From assembly GCA_028710525.1 (NCBI GenBank), contig JAQTTY010000014.1:1-64000 (forward strand): 64,000 bases of DNA, read 5' to 3'. The DNA comes from Gallionella sp. (GTDB lineage Bacteria > Pseudomonadota > Gammaproteobacteria > Burkholderiales > Gallionellaceae). Position 1 is the first letter of the stretch, and each line of letters starts with the position of its first letter. Both the position numbers and the translations under genes were made by a program. Positions 42,172 to 50,660 of the stretch are shown here, one piece after another. The notes beneath the pieces are model-generated. The model was not told the origin of the DNA, made no database searches, and was given only the letters and a program-made list of their open reading frames with translations.

Positions 42172-43746
42172 TCAGCCCGCCTGAGTTACCCCGACAGGCT
42201 CTACCAGCGCGTATTCCAAACTGTCTGCAAGTGCGTGCCAACTGGCTTCTATGATGTTGGCGCTCGCTCCCACGGTAGTCCATACCTTGCCACCACCCTG
42301 GAAGGTGATCAACACGCGTATCTGCGCCGAAGTGCCGTTGGCACTATCCAAGATGCGTACTTTATAGTCGATCAATCGCACCGACTTCAAGGCGGGATAC
42401 ACGCCCTCCAATGCGTTGCGCAAAGCACCAGACAAGGCGTTGACCGGCCCGTTACCCTCGGCAGCGACGAACTTCACTTCTCCGTTCACCTTGACCTTTA
42501 CGGTCGCTTCCGACAACAGACCGCGACTCTGACGACGTTCGGTGACTACAAAATAATCGATCAACTCGAAGGGCCGTACATAGTCACTGCGCAAACGGTG
42601 CAACATCAGCTCTACGCTTGCCTCGGCAGCCTCGAAGGTAAAACCCTCATGCTCCAGTTGCTTGATGTCATTGAGCACACGCTGGGCGTCATCGTTGTTC
42701 AGATCGATGCCCAGTGCTTGCGCGTTGAGCTGGATGTTGCCGCGCCCAGACAATTCCGAGACCACCGAGCGCATCTCGTTGCCAACCAATGCTGGGTCGA
42801 TATGCTGATAGGTATCAGGTGATTTCAAGATTGCTGCGACATGGATACCGCCCTTGTGCGCAAAGGCACTGTGGCCGATGTAAGGCGCGTGGTTGTAGTG
42901 TTTGAGATTGACCACCTCGGCGACGTAGTGCGACAAGGAAGTCAGCTCGCGCAACTGTTCTGCCGAGACCGCCTGCTTACCCATCTTGAGTTGCAGATTG
43001 GGAATGATGGTGGTGAGGTTGGCGTTACCGACACGCTCGCCGTAACCATTGATAGTGCCTTGTATCTGAGTGCAACCGCCGCGTACTGCGGACAGCGTGT
43101 TGGACACGCCGCAACCGCTGTCGTTGTGGCAATGTACGCCCAGCGGGGTAGCGATGTGCTTACCCACCTCGCGCACGATTTCCTCCACTTCCCAAGGCAG
43201 CTTGCCACCATTGGTCTCGCACAACACCAACCAGTCTGCACCTGCATCTGCCGCAGCACGTAAGGTTGCCAGTGCGTAATCGCGATTAGCGATAAAGCCG
43301 TCGAAGAAATGCTCGGCATCGAACACCACCTCGCGCCCTTTAGATTTCATATAAGCAACGCTGTCGCGGATCATCGCAAGGTTCTCTTCCAGCGTGGCAG
43401 TGAGTACCACTTTAACGTGATAGTCAGAACTCTTGCCCACCATGGTCACTACCGGAGTCTTGGCTTCCAATAAAGCCAATAGATTGCTGTCCTGCTCGCA
43501 GGTCTTAGTCTTCTGCCGCGTACGCCCGAATGCCGCCAACTTGGCTGCGCCTAGGTCCAGCTTGGCCGCACGAGCAAAGAACTCTGCATCCTTGGGGTTG
43601 GAGCCCGGCCAACCGCCCTCGATATAGTGGAAACCGAAATCAGCTAGGCGTTTAGCGATGACTAATTTGTCGTCGACCGACAGGGAGATATCTTCGCGCT
43701 GAGTGCCGTCACGCAGCGTGGTGTCGTATAGATAGACTTGATTCAT
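42172..43746 (-). CDS. cimA: (R)-citramalate synthase
   Basis: 524 residues. A LeuA-like TIM barrel (LYDTTLRDGTQREDISLSVDDK at the N-terminus; metal-binding HCHNDSG) is followed by a LeuA-type allosteric C-terminal domain (about 390-515). The LADFGFHYIEGGWPGSNPKDAEFF segment is typical of CimA-type enzymes, which condense pyruvate with acetyl-CoA, rather than LeuA. The product feeds LeuCD and LeuB to 2-oxobutyrate and then isoleucine. It lies directly upstream of leuC. A homocitrate-type function cannot be fully excluded. Confidence 0.88.
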   Translation of the reverse strand: MNQVYLYDTTLRDGTQREDISLSVDDKLVIAKRLADFGFHYIEGGWPGSNPKDAEFFARAAKLDLGAAKLAAFGRTRQKTKTCEQDSNLLALLEAKTPVVTMVGKSSDYHVKVVLTATLEENLAMIRDSVAYMKSKGREVVFDAEHFFDGFIANRDYALATLRAAADAGADWLVLCETNGGKLPWEVEEIVREVGKHIATPLGVHCHNDSGCGVSNTLSAVRGGCTQIQGTINGYGERVGNANLTTIIPNLQLKMGKQAVSAEQLRELTSLSHYVAEVVNLKHYNHAPYIGHSAFAHKGGIHVAAILKSPDTYQHIDPALVGNEMRSVVSELSGRGNIQLNAQALGIDLNNDDAQRVLNDIKQLEHEGFTFEAAEASVELMLHRLRSDYVRPFELIDYFVVTERRQSRGLLSEATVKVKVNGEVKFVAAEGNGPVNALSGALRNALEGVYPALKSVRLIDYKVRILDSANGTSAQIRVLITFQGGGKVWTTVGASANIIEASWHALADSLEYALVEPVGVTQAG

Positions 43747-43761
43747 GGTGAGTAATGGGAT

Positions 43762-44943
43762 TCAAACAGGGGTCGAGTTTAACATCTTAGTATCGCGCAA
43801 CTGACTACGCAGCTTCCATATCATCAACGCCAAGCCCATCAGGGCTGCAAGTGCGCTAGCGCTGAACATCATGGGAGCGCCCAGCCTTTCCCATAAGGGA
43901 CCGCTGGCCAGACCGCCTACCATGCCGCCCGCGCCATAGGTAAGACTGCCGAATAAGGCTTGACCCTTGGCCTGATGCCGTCCTTTGAAAAACTCGTGCA
44001 CCAAGCCCACCGAGGCGGCGTGATAAGCGCCAAAGGTCGCGGCATGCAAGACCTGCGCGATCAGCAAGATGAGCAGCATATCCACATACCAACCTATCAT
44101 CAGGAAGCGCACCACCGCACAGGCGAAACTCACTAGCAGGATGCGCGTGTAGCCGTAACGATTGGCCAACCATGGCATGACGAAGAACACAGCGATCTCG
44201 CAGATCACCCCCAATGCCCACAGTCCACCAATAGCGCTTTTGGAATAGCCATGATCGACTAGGTAGATGGAATAGAAAGTGTAGTAAGGGCCATGCGCCA
44301 TGGACATACAGAAGCATGCACCCAACAAGGCCAGCACTCGCGGCTTGAATACGATCTGCTTGATGGGCAAGGTATCGGTGTGATGCGCCGCGACTTCAGT
44401 GTGCGGTATCTGACGCGAGAACAGCAGGATGCCTACCTCGCACACCAGCCCAGCCCACAACAACCAAGCGATGGCGATATGATCGAAGGCGTAGCCCAAG
44501 CCCACCACTGTCATGATGAAACCTATCGAGCCCCACGAGCGTATGCGCCCGTAGCGTGTGCTGTGCTTGCCCAGATAGGACAAAGTGGTCGCTTCCACCA
44601 GCGGCATGGAAGCGCTCCAGAAAAAACTCATCAGCGCCAACACCGCCAACATGCCCCAAAAACTGGTGGTGAAGAACACCCCCATATAGAAGACCGCACT
44701 TAGGGTCGCAGCAATCTTAAGCACATAAAGACGCTTGCCCGTGTGATCGGCCAGCCAGCCCCACAGATTGGGCGCGATCATGCGCATCACCGGCTGCACC
44801 GAGAGCAGGATGGATATTTCTACGGCATCAAAATGAATGGACTTGAGATACAGACTCCAATACGGAGCGAACATCCCGATGAAGGCGTAATAGAAGAAGT
44901 AGAACCCGGCGATGCGCCAGTAGTAGTTTTTATTGGTGTGCAT
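43762..44943 (-). CDS. Major facilitator transporter, HcaT/PPP-like
   Basis: 393 residues with about 12 membrane segments. The start YYWRIAGFYFFYYAFIGMFAPYWSLYLKS and the WGWLADHTGKRLYVL loop are typical of the MFS_1-like (phenylpropionate permease, HcaT) group. The substrate is unknown. It precedes cimA by 15 bp and is divergent from the grpE-dnaK-dnaJ operon. Confidence 0.82.
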   Translation of the reverse strand: MHTNKNYYWRIAGFYFFYYAFIGMFAPYWSLYLKSIHFDAVEISILLSVQPVMRMIAPNLWGWLADHTGKRLYVLKIAATLSAVFYMGVFFTTSFWGMLAVLALMSFFWSASMPLVEATTLSYLGKHSTRYGRIRSWGSIGFIMTVVGLGYAFDHIAIAWLLWAGLVCEVGILLFSRQIPHTEVAAHHTDTLPIKQIVFKPRVLALLGACFCMSMAHGPYYTFYSIYLVDHGYSKSAIGGLWALGVICEIAVFFVMPWLANRYGYTRILLVSFACAVVRFLMIGWYVDMLLILLIAQVLHAATFGAYHAASVGLVHEFFKGRHQAKGQALFGSLTYGAGGMVGGLASGPLWERLGAPMMFSASALAALMGLALMIWKLRSQLRDTKMLNSTPV

Positions 44944-45003
44944 GACAGCTAGCCTGCTTAACGGCGCGCATTATCTCACGCGAAAAAAAATTCCGGCTAG
45001 ACA

Positions 45004-45029
45004 CTTGAAATGGTCAAGGTCGCCCCCAT
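45004..45029 (+). promoter_or_regulatory. Sigma32 (heat-shock) promoter of grpE
   Basis: CTTGAAA (45004-45010) and CCCCAT (45024-45029) match the sigma32 consensus exactly, with 13 bp between them. The start would be near 45036, about 25 bp before the ATG; an AAGGAG site follows. Confidence 0.9.
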
Positions 45030-45059
45030 AACTCAGCAATCGAATAAGGAGACCGTCTA

Positions 45060-45596
45060 ATGACACAAGCTGAAAATACCCCGCAAACCGAAGCACAGAC
45101 AGAAACGACCGGCGCTCAAACACCTGCCGACGTGATGCCCAGCATGGAAGAACAGCTACAGGCGGCCGAGCGCAAGGCGCAAGAACATTACGACGCTTGG
45201 ATGTACGCCAAGGCGGAAGGCGAGAACATCCGCCGTCGCGCTGCCGAAGATGTGAGCAAGGCGCAGAAGTTCGCGGTAGAACGTTTCTCCAACGAGATGC
45301 TGGCGGTGATGGATAGCCTGCAAGCGGCATTGGCGGTGGAGAACAGCACCATAGAAAACTTCAAGAGCGGCATGGAGTTGACCCAGAAACAACTGACCAA
45401 CGTGTTCGAGAAATTCAACATCACCGAGATCAACCCGGTTGGCGAGAAGCTGGATCCGCACAAACATCAGGCCATCAGCATGATAGACAGCGACCAAGCT
45501 GCTAACACCGTGGTTAGTGTCATGCAAAAAGGTTATGCGCTGAATGAGCGCGTCCTGCGCCCAGCTTTGGTACTGGTGAGCAAAGGCAAGAACTGA
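45060..45596 (+). CDS. grpE: Nucleotide exchange factor GrpE
   Basis: GrpE (178 residues) promotes ADP release from DnaK. The acidic N-terminus, long helix ([32 protein letters not shown]) and C-terminal beta domain with [19 protein letters not shown] are typical. It has a strong ribosome site and an exact sigma32 promoter. It is first of the chaperone set grpE-dnaK-dnaJ. Confidence 0.97.
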   Translation: MTQAENTPQTEAQTETTGAQTPADVMPSMEEQLQAAERKAQEHYDAWMYAKAEGENIRRRAAEDVSKAQKFAVERFSNEMLAVMDSLQAALAVENSTIENFKSGMELTQKQLTNVFEKFNITEINPVGEKLDPHKHQAISMIDSDQAANTVVSVMQKGYALNERVLRPALVLVSKGKN

Positions 45597-45599
45597 ACC

Positions 45600-45704
45600 A
45601 TCCCCTCCCCCATACAGGGGGAGGGCTAGGGTGGGGGTAGTAATGCGAGAGGTAACCACTCGTTTTCACCCCCATCCTAACCTTCCCGCTCAAAGGGTAA
45701 GGAA
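45600..45704. repeat. Palindromic GC-rich repeat, copy 1 (grpE-dnaK gap)
   Basis: About 105 bp. The left hairpin is CCCTCCCCC..GGGGGAGGG, then TAGGGTGGGGGTA; a middle part follows, then CACCCCCATCCTAACC and a weaker right hairpin (CTTCCC..GGGTAAGG). The outer halves are also complementary to each other. It is clearly related to the copy at 57724-57828, in the same orientation. It is intergenic here. Confidence 0.85.
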
Positions 45705-45726
45705 GCGAAATAAAAATTTAGCGCTA

Positions 45727-45752
45727 TTGAAATTTGTAACTAGCACCCCCAA
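45727..45752 (+). promoter_or_regulatory. Second sigma32-like promoter, in front of dnaK
   Basis: TTGAAA (45727-45732) and CCCCAA (45747-45752) are separated by 14 bp, one or two changes from the sigma32 consensus, after the repeat and 56 bp before the dnaK ATG. It would let dnaK-dnaJ be transcribed without grpE. Confidence 0.5.
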
Positions 45753-45807
45753 CTAGCGTAACAGCACAGACATTAGGCATTAACGACTTAACTTGAAAGG
45801 AAGCATC

Positions 45808-47733
45808 ATGGGAAAAATCATCGGTATCGACTTGGGCACGACGAACTCTTGCGTGGCCATCATGGAAAACGGCAAGACTAAGGTGATCGAGAACGCAGAA
45901 GGCGCGCGTACTACACCTTCTATCATCGCTTACATGGAAGACGGCGAAGTATTGGTAGGTGCGCCCGCCAAGCGTCAGGCTGTGACCAACCCTACCAACA
46001 CCCTGTACGGCGTGAAGCGTTTGATCGGTCGTAACTTCGACGAGAAGATGGTACAAAAAGACATCGGCATGGTGCCTTTCAAAATCGTCAAAGCTAAGAA
46101 CGGCGATGCATGGATCAAGGTGCGTGATAAAGAATTCTCTGCGCCAGAGATCTCTGCACAAGTACTGATGAAGATGAAGAAGACCGCCGAAGACTACTTG
46201 GGCGAGCCTGTCACCGAAGCCGTCATCACTGTTCCTGCTTACTTTAACGACGCACAGCGTCAAGCCACCAAAGACGCAGGCCGTATCGCTGGTCTGGACG
46301 TGAAGCGCATCATCAACGAGCCGACTGCAGCGGCCTTGGCATTCGGTATGGACAAGCAAGAAGGTGACCGCAAGATCGCCGTGTACGACTTGGGTGGCGG
46401 TACTTTCGATATCTCCATCATCGACATCGCCGAGTTGGATGGTGAGCACCAGTTCGAAGTGATGTCCACCAACGGTGACACCTTCTTGGGTGGTGAAGAC
46501 TTCGATATGCGTGTCATCGACTTCTTGGTTGAAGAGTTCCAAAAAGAAAGCGGCATCGACCTGCGCAAAGACGTGCTGGCCTTGCAACGCCTGAAAGACG
46601 CGGCAGAAAAGGCCAAGATCGAATTGTCTTCCGCACAACAGACAGAAGTGAATCTGCCTTACGTGACTGCTGATGCGACTGGTCCTAAGCACTTGGCGGT
46701 GAAGATCACTCGCGCCAAGTTGGAAAGCCTAGTTGACGACCTGATCGCTCGAACTATCGAGCCCTGCAAGATTGCAATGAAGGACGCAGGCGTTTCTGCT
46801 GCTGATATCGGCGATGTGATTTTGGTCGGTGGTCAGACTCGTATGCCTTTGGTACAAGAACGCGTTAAAGCCTTCTTTGGCAAAGAGCCACGTAAAGACG
46901 TGAACCCTGACGAAGCCGTTGCAGTCGGCGCTGCCATCCAAGGCGGCGTGTTGCAAGGTGAAGTTAAAGACGTGTTGCTGTTGGACGTAACGCCTTTGTC
47001 TCTGGGTATCGAAACCATGGGCAGCGTGATGACCAAGCTGATTAAGAAGAACACCACTATCCCTACCAAGGCATCGCAAGTGTTCTCTACAGCTGAAGAC
47101 AACCAAAGCGCCGTGACTATCCACGTGCTGCAAGGTGAACGCGAGATCGCTTCCGGCAACAAGAGCTTGGGCCAATTCAACCTGTCCGACATCCCGCCCT
47201 CACCACGCGGCATGCCGCAGATCGAAGTGTCCTTTAACATCGATGCGAACGGTATCTTGCACGTTTCGGCTAAAGATAAAGCGACTAACAAGGAAGCCAA
47301 CATCACCATCAAGGCGAGTTCCGGCTTGAGCGAAGAAGAAATTCAACGCATGGTGAACGATGCTGAAGCCAATGCTGAAGATGACCGCAAGGCAGTGGAA
47401 CTGGTGACTGCGCGCAACCAACTGGACGCACTGATCCACTCCACTAACAAGTCGATGAAAGAATACGGCGAACAACTGTCCGCTGATGAGAAGTCCGCTA
47501 TCGAAGCAGCAGTGAAAGAAGCAGAAGAAGTCGTGAAGGGTGATGACAAGGAAGCCATAGAAGCCAAAGCGGAAGCATTGGCGACTGCGGCACAGAAGCT
47601 GGGCGAGAAGATGTACGCCGCCGAGCAAGCTAAGTCTCAAGGTGCTGAAGGCGGCGCGCAACAGGCCGAGCCAGCCAAGCACGACGATAATGTCGTAGAT
47701 GCAGAGTTCACCGAAGTAAAAGACAAGAAGTAA
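45808..47733 (+). CDS. dnaK: Chaperone DnaK (Hsp70)
   Basis: DnaK, 641 residues from the ATG at 45808 ([17 protein letters not shown]), which has an AAAGGA site; an upstream in-frame ATG at 45793 lacks one. The ATPase domain (about 1-385, with [12 protein letters not shown]), linker [14 protein letters not shown], substrate domain and C-terminal tail [14 protein letters not shown] are all complete. Confidence 0.98.
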   Translation: MGKIIGIDLGTTNSCVAIMENGKTKVIENAEGARTTPSIIAYMEDGEVLVGAPAKRQAVTNPTNTLYGVKRLIGRNFDEKMVQKDIGMVPFKIVKAKNGDAWIKVRDKEFSAPEISAQVLMKMKKTAEDYLGEPVTEAVITVPAYFNDAQRQATKDAGRIAGLDVKRIINEPTAAALAFGMDKQEGDRKIAVYDLGGGTFDISIIDIAELDGEHQFEVMSTNGDTFLGGEDFDMRVIDFLVEEFQKESGIDLRKDVLALQRLKDAAEKAKIELSSAQQTEVNLPYVTADATGPKHLAVKITRAKLESLVDDLIARTIEPCKIAMKDAGVSAADIGDVILVGGQTRMPLVQERVKAFFGKEPRKDVNPDEAVAVGAAIQGGVLQGEVKDVLLLDVTPLSLGIETMGSVMTKLIKKNTTIPTKASQVFSTAEDNQSAVTIHVLQGEREIASGNKSLGQFNLSDIPPSPRGMPQIEVSFNIDANGILHVSAKDKATNKEANITIKASSGLSEEEIQRMVNDAEANAEDDRKAVELVTARNQLDALIHSTNKSMKEYGEQLSADEKSAIEAAVKEAEEVVKGDDKEAIEAKAEALATAAQKLGEKMYAAEQAKSQGAEGGAQQAEPAKHDDNVVDAEFTEVKDKK

Positions 47734-47762
47734 GTCTCGTTAACCAAGGTAGCGTTTTGCCG

Positions 47763-47795
47763 GTGGGAAGTGGAATTCAAATTCCCACTTCCCAC
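47763..47795. repeat. Stable hairpin between dnaK and dnaJ
   Basis: GTGGGAAGTGGAATT pairs with AATTCCCACTTCCCAC (one bulged base, 2-base loop), inside the 99-bp gap. It has no T-run, so it is not a full terminator. It may act as a partial attenuator or RNA-processing site setting DnaJ below DnaK (inference). The CCCACTTCCCAC part also resembles simple repeats. Confidence 0.65.
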
Positions 47796-47832
47796 TTGCT
47801 ACTTGTAAACCATAGAACTTCACAGAGACAAA

Positions 47833-48966
47833 ATGAGTAAAAAAGACTATTACGAAACGCTAGGCGTGAACCGCGATGCGTCCGAGGACGAGCTGAAGAA
47901 GGCCTATCGCAAGATGGCCATGAAGTATCACCCTGACCGCAATCCGGACAACCCCGCTGCCGAGGCGCACTTCAAAGAAGCCAAGGAAGCCTACGAGACC
48001 CTGAGCGACACGCAAAAGCGTGCTGCTTACGACCAGTATGGTCACGCGGCATTCGAAGCGGGTGGCATGGGTGGCGGCAATCCTTTCGGCGGTGGCGCGG
48101 GCGCACAAGGTTTCGATTTCTCCGACATCTTCGGCGACATCTTCGGCGGCGGTCGTGGTGGTGGCGGGCGCAGCAGCGCGCAACGCGGCTCTGACCTACG
48201 CTACAACTTGGAAATCACCCTAGAGGAAGCTGCACGCGGTGCCGACAAGCAGATTCGCATTCCCGTCATGGAAGAGTGCGAGACCTGCAATGGCTCAGGC
48301 GCCAAACCCGGCACCACCCCCACCACCTGCACCACCTGTGCGGGGCATGGTCAGGTGCGTATGCAGCAAGGCTTCTTCTCGGTACAACAAGCCTGTCCAC
48401 GCTGTCACGGTTCCGGCAAGATGATCAATTCACCGTGCAAACCCTGTAATGGCCAAGGACGTATCAAGAAGCAAAAGACGCTGGAGATCAAGATACCAGC
48501 TGGCATAGACACGGGCATGCGTTTGCGCCATACCGGCCACGGCGAGCCTGGTATGAACGGTGGACCTCATGGCGATCTGTATGTGGAAATCCATATCAAA
48601 GCGCACAGCGTATTCGAGCGTCAAGGTGACGATCTACATTGCGAGATGCCGATCAGCTTCTCTGTTGCAGCGCTGGGTGGTGAGATCGAGATTCCCACAC
48701 TAGACGGCAAAGCGAGCATCAAGATCCCTGCCGAAACACAAAGCGGCAAGCAATTCCGTCTGCGTGGCAAAGGTATCAAGGGCATGCGTAACCACGCCCA
48801 CGGCGATTTGCATTGCCATGTGATCGTGGAAACACCAGTGAACCTGACTGACAAGCAGAAGGAATTATTACGCGAGTTCGAAGCAATTAATGACAAGGAC
48901 AATGCGCGTCATAACCCGCGTGCGAAGTCTTGGATGAACAAGGTCAAAGATTTTTTCGCTGAGTAA
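47833..48966 (+). CDS. dnaJ: Chaperone DnaJ (Hsp40)
   Basis: Type I DnaJ, 377 residues. J domain with HPD (about residues 33-35), Gly/Phe-rich linker (about 75-120), four CxxCxGxG zinc repeats ([32 protein letters not shown]) and two C-terminal substrate domains. It stimulates DnaK ATPase. It ends at a strong bidirectional terminator. Confidence 0.98.
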   Translation: MSKKDYYETLGVNRDASEDELKKAYRKMAMKYHPDRNPDNPAAEAHFKEAKEAYETLSDTQKRAAYDQYGHAAFEAGGMGGGNPFGGGAGAQGFDFSDIFGDIFGGGRGGGGRSSAQRGSDLRYNLEITLEEAARGADKQIRIPVMEECETCNGSGAKPGTTPTTCTTCAGHGQVRMQQGFFSVQQACPRCHGSGKMINSPCKPCNGQGRIKKQKTLEIKIPAGIDTGMRLRHTGHGEPGMNGGPHGDLYVEIHIKAHSVFERQGDDLHCEMPISFSVAALGGEIEIPTLDGKASIKIPAETQSGKQFRLRGKGIKGMRNHAHGDLHCHVIVETPVNLTDKQKELLREFEAINDKDNARHNPRAKSWMNKVKDFFAE

Positions 48967-48987
48967 TTCGGCTGAAGTTAGTGGTCA

Positions 48988-49018
48988 ATAAAAAACGCCC
49001 TTGCGGGCGTTTTTTATT
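48988..49018 (+). terminator. Bidirectional terminator between dnaJ and bacteriohemerythrin
   Basis: ACGCCC-TTGC-GGGCGT is flanked by AATAAAAA on the left and TTTTTTATT on the right. It works for plus-strand dnaJ and for the minus-strand hemerythrin gene that ends at 49047. Confidence 0.93.
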
Positions 49019-49046
49019 TGTACTGATTCAATTGCGACGTACATCA

Positions 49047-49550
49047 TCACGAAGACTTCCAGACTTCCCACCATTTCTTAGAGGTAGACATACGCGCGAA
49101 CTCAAGATTCGCCTCCTGCTCCCATGAAACGACGGAGAAGCCTGCCTTCTGTAGTGCCTCGCTGTACTTGGTATCCACACCTTGTATATGTTCTTTCAGC
49201 CAACTCTTCAAAAAGCTCAACATCTCGAAGTAGATAGGTTGCTCTTCCACCATGTGCTTTTTGCATAGCTGATCCAACTCACTCAACAACTTCTTGTGTT
49301 CGGCGATATGAGGTACCAAGTCTTTGTATTTGGCTTGGCTCATCAACCGTTCCTCAAGCGCGAAATGCGTCTGTGTGTAATTGATCAAGGCATCCAGTAT
49401 CGCCGCGATGACTAAGTCGCCCTCCCGTTTAGAGACCGCTACAAACAGCCGGTTGAGGATGTTGACCAACTCTTTATGCTGCTCATCGATCGCCTTGATA
49501 TTGACGCTATATTTTTCAGACCAAGCAAAGAAAACACCTGTGATAGACAT
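49047..49550 (-). CDS. Bacteriohemerythrin
   Basis: Hemerythrin-fold protein, 167 residues, that carries a di-iron O2-binding site. All seven ligands are visible: His25, His62, Glu66, His81, His85, His121 and Asp126. The start is set at the ATG at 49550, which has a strong GGAGG site; the in-frame upstream ATG at 49586 lacks one. The last ~35 residues (ending KKWWEVWKSS) extend past the core. Upstream is a c-di-GMP riboswitch, so expression should respond to that messenger. Likely roles are oxygen delivery, sensing or chemotaxis support. Confidence 0.93.
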   Translation of the reverse strand: MSITGVFFAWSEKYSVNIKAIDEQHKELVNILNRLFVAVSKREGDLVIAAILDALINYTQTHFALEERLMSQAKYKDLVPHIAEHKKLLSELDQLCKKHMVEEQPIYFEMLSFLKSWLKEHIQGVDTKYSEALQKAGFSVVSWEQEANLEFARMSTSKKWWEVWKSS

Positions 49551-49571
49551 GCACACCTCCGTAGAAAAGTT

Positions 49572-49692
49572 AAGTCCTTGCTGCACTTTGCAGCTAGGGA
49601 AGGACTACACACTGATCTCCTGAGCAACTAAGGAGATCGTTTCCAACGGCGTGAGGGAGGTTTTGGGCCGGACTAGGGAGAATTCCCGAGTC
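49572..49692 (-). promoter_or_regulatory. Structured leader / expression platform of the c-di-GMP riboswitch
   Basis: Between the aptamer and the hemerythrin ATG the minus strand can form three hairpins: GACTCGGGA/TCCCTAGTC (49671-49692), GATCTCCT/AGGAGATC (49614-49638, perfect 8 bp) and AGTCCTT-GCTGCA/TGCAGC-AAGGACT (49573-49606), the last followed by TTAACTTTT. The last one is terminator-like. Which one switches is not decided by sequence alone. Confidence 0.6.
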
Positions 49693-49772
49693 GCAGTCCC
49701 GCTACCATAGTTACCCTTAGGCCGGAGACTTTGCGTCCATACCTTTCAGTATGTTTGCCAAGTTGCCGGATG
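49690..49772 (-). promoter_or_regulatory. Cyclic di-GMP-I (GEMM) riboswitch aptamer
   Basis: On the minus strand GGCAAAC, the P2 hairpin ATAC-TGAAAG-GTAT with a GAAA tetraloop, GGACGCAAAG, then CTCCGGCCTAA and ATGGTAGCGGGA occur in the exact order and spacing of the GEMM-I consensus. The tetraloop receptor is intact. This class binds c-di-GMP. It sits 140 bp upstream of the bacteriohemerythrin start. Confidence 0.94.
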
Positions 49773-49798
49773 CTAAACCACATTAAAAGTAGGGTCAA
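49770..49798 (-). promoter_or_regulatory. Promoter of the riboswitch-hemerythrin transcript
   Basis: On the minus strand TTGACC (49793-49798) and TAGCAT (49770-49775) are 17 bp apart. The start would be near 49763, at the 5' edge of the aptamer. Confidence 0.65.
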
Positions 49799-49831
49799 AT
49801 GTAATATCATTAATGAAATATGACGGACGAG

Positions 49832-50641
49832 TTACTTTTTGACCTTCTTAGTGAACTCTTCTTTTAGGAATATCGTGGCCTGCTCCCATGAGTCCTTATC
49901 GGCAGCAGCGTTATAGGCCAGCGGTAGATTGAACTTCTTGCCCAATTCATCCGCATCGGGATTGGTGAAGCTATGTTTCACCCCTGGATAGGTGACCACA
50001 TGAAAATCAGCACCCGCCGCTTTCATCTCTTGCTTGAATGCAGCAACTTTGTCCGCGCCTATCATCGGATCATCCTCGCCAGTAAAGGACATGATGTGCG
50101 CCTTGACCTTGCCAGCTTGTGCTGGCGTGTCTGTGCCCAAAGAACCGTGGAAGCTGACCACCGCTTTGAGCGGCTCGCCCAGTCGCGCCATGTTCAGCAC
50201 CACGCCGCCGCCGAAGCAATAACCTATTGCAGCCATCTCCTTGGCATCCACATTGTTCTGCTTGCGCAATAACTTGATACCGGCCTCGAAACGCGCCTTG
50301 GCCATGGGCATGTTCTTGCTCACTTCGGCGGCGAACTTGCCCGCGTCATCGGGATGTTGCGCAACCTTGCCGTCACCGTACATATCCACCGCCAGCGCGG
50401 TATAGCCCTGCTGCGCCAGCATATCGGCACGGTGCCGCGCATAGGCGTTATGGCCCCACCACTCATGCACCACCAACACCGCGGGGCGCTTGCCCTTAAA
50501 GGCATCGTCGTAAGCGATATAACCTTTGAGCGTGGTGCCGTCGGCGCGATAACTCACTTCTTTGCCTATCACTTCGGCATAGGCCGCACTGATCGAGAAT
50601 ACCGCCAAGGAAACCAACAGTAATTTGCGTTTCATCTTCAC
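49832..50641 (-). CDS. Exported dienelactone hydrolase family protein
   Basis: 269 residues. Signal peptide 1-22 (cleavage after AAYA) and an alpha/beta-hydrolase of the dienelactone hydrolase family. Glu60 (HEWWG), nucleophile Cys142 (IGYCFGGG), an Asp near 190 (TGEDDP) and His223 (GVKHSF) form the catalytic set. The export signal argues against a classical cytoplasmic chlorocatechol role; the substrate is unknown. It lies 19 bp after the hybrid kinase gene. Confidence 0.9.
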   Translation of the reverse strand: MKMKRKLLLVSLAVFSISAAYAEVIGKEVSYRADGTTLKGYIAYDDAFKGKRPAVLVVHEWWGHNAYARHRADMLAQQGYTALAVDMYGDGKVAQHPDDAGKFAAEVSKNMPMAKARFEAGIKLLRKQNNVDAKEMAAIGYCFGGGVVLNMARLGEPLKAVVSFHGSLGTDTPAQAGKVKAHIMSFTGEDDPMIGADKVAAFKQEMKAAGADFHVVTYPGVKHSFTNPDADELGKKFNLPLAYNAAADKDSWEQATIFLKEEFTKKVKK

Positions 50642-50660
50642 TCCTCAGTCACTCAAAGTT

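Noticed and set aside
45724-46692. 322-codon open frame antisense to dnaK
   Set aside because: Shadow of a highly biased, highly conserved gene; no family resemblance and no ribosome site.
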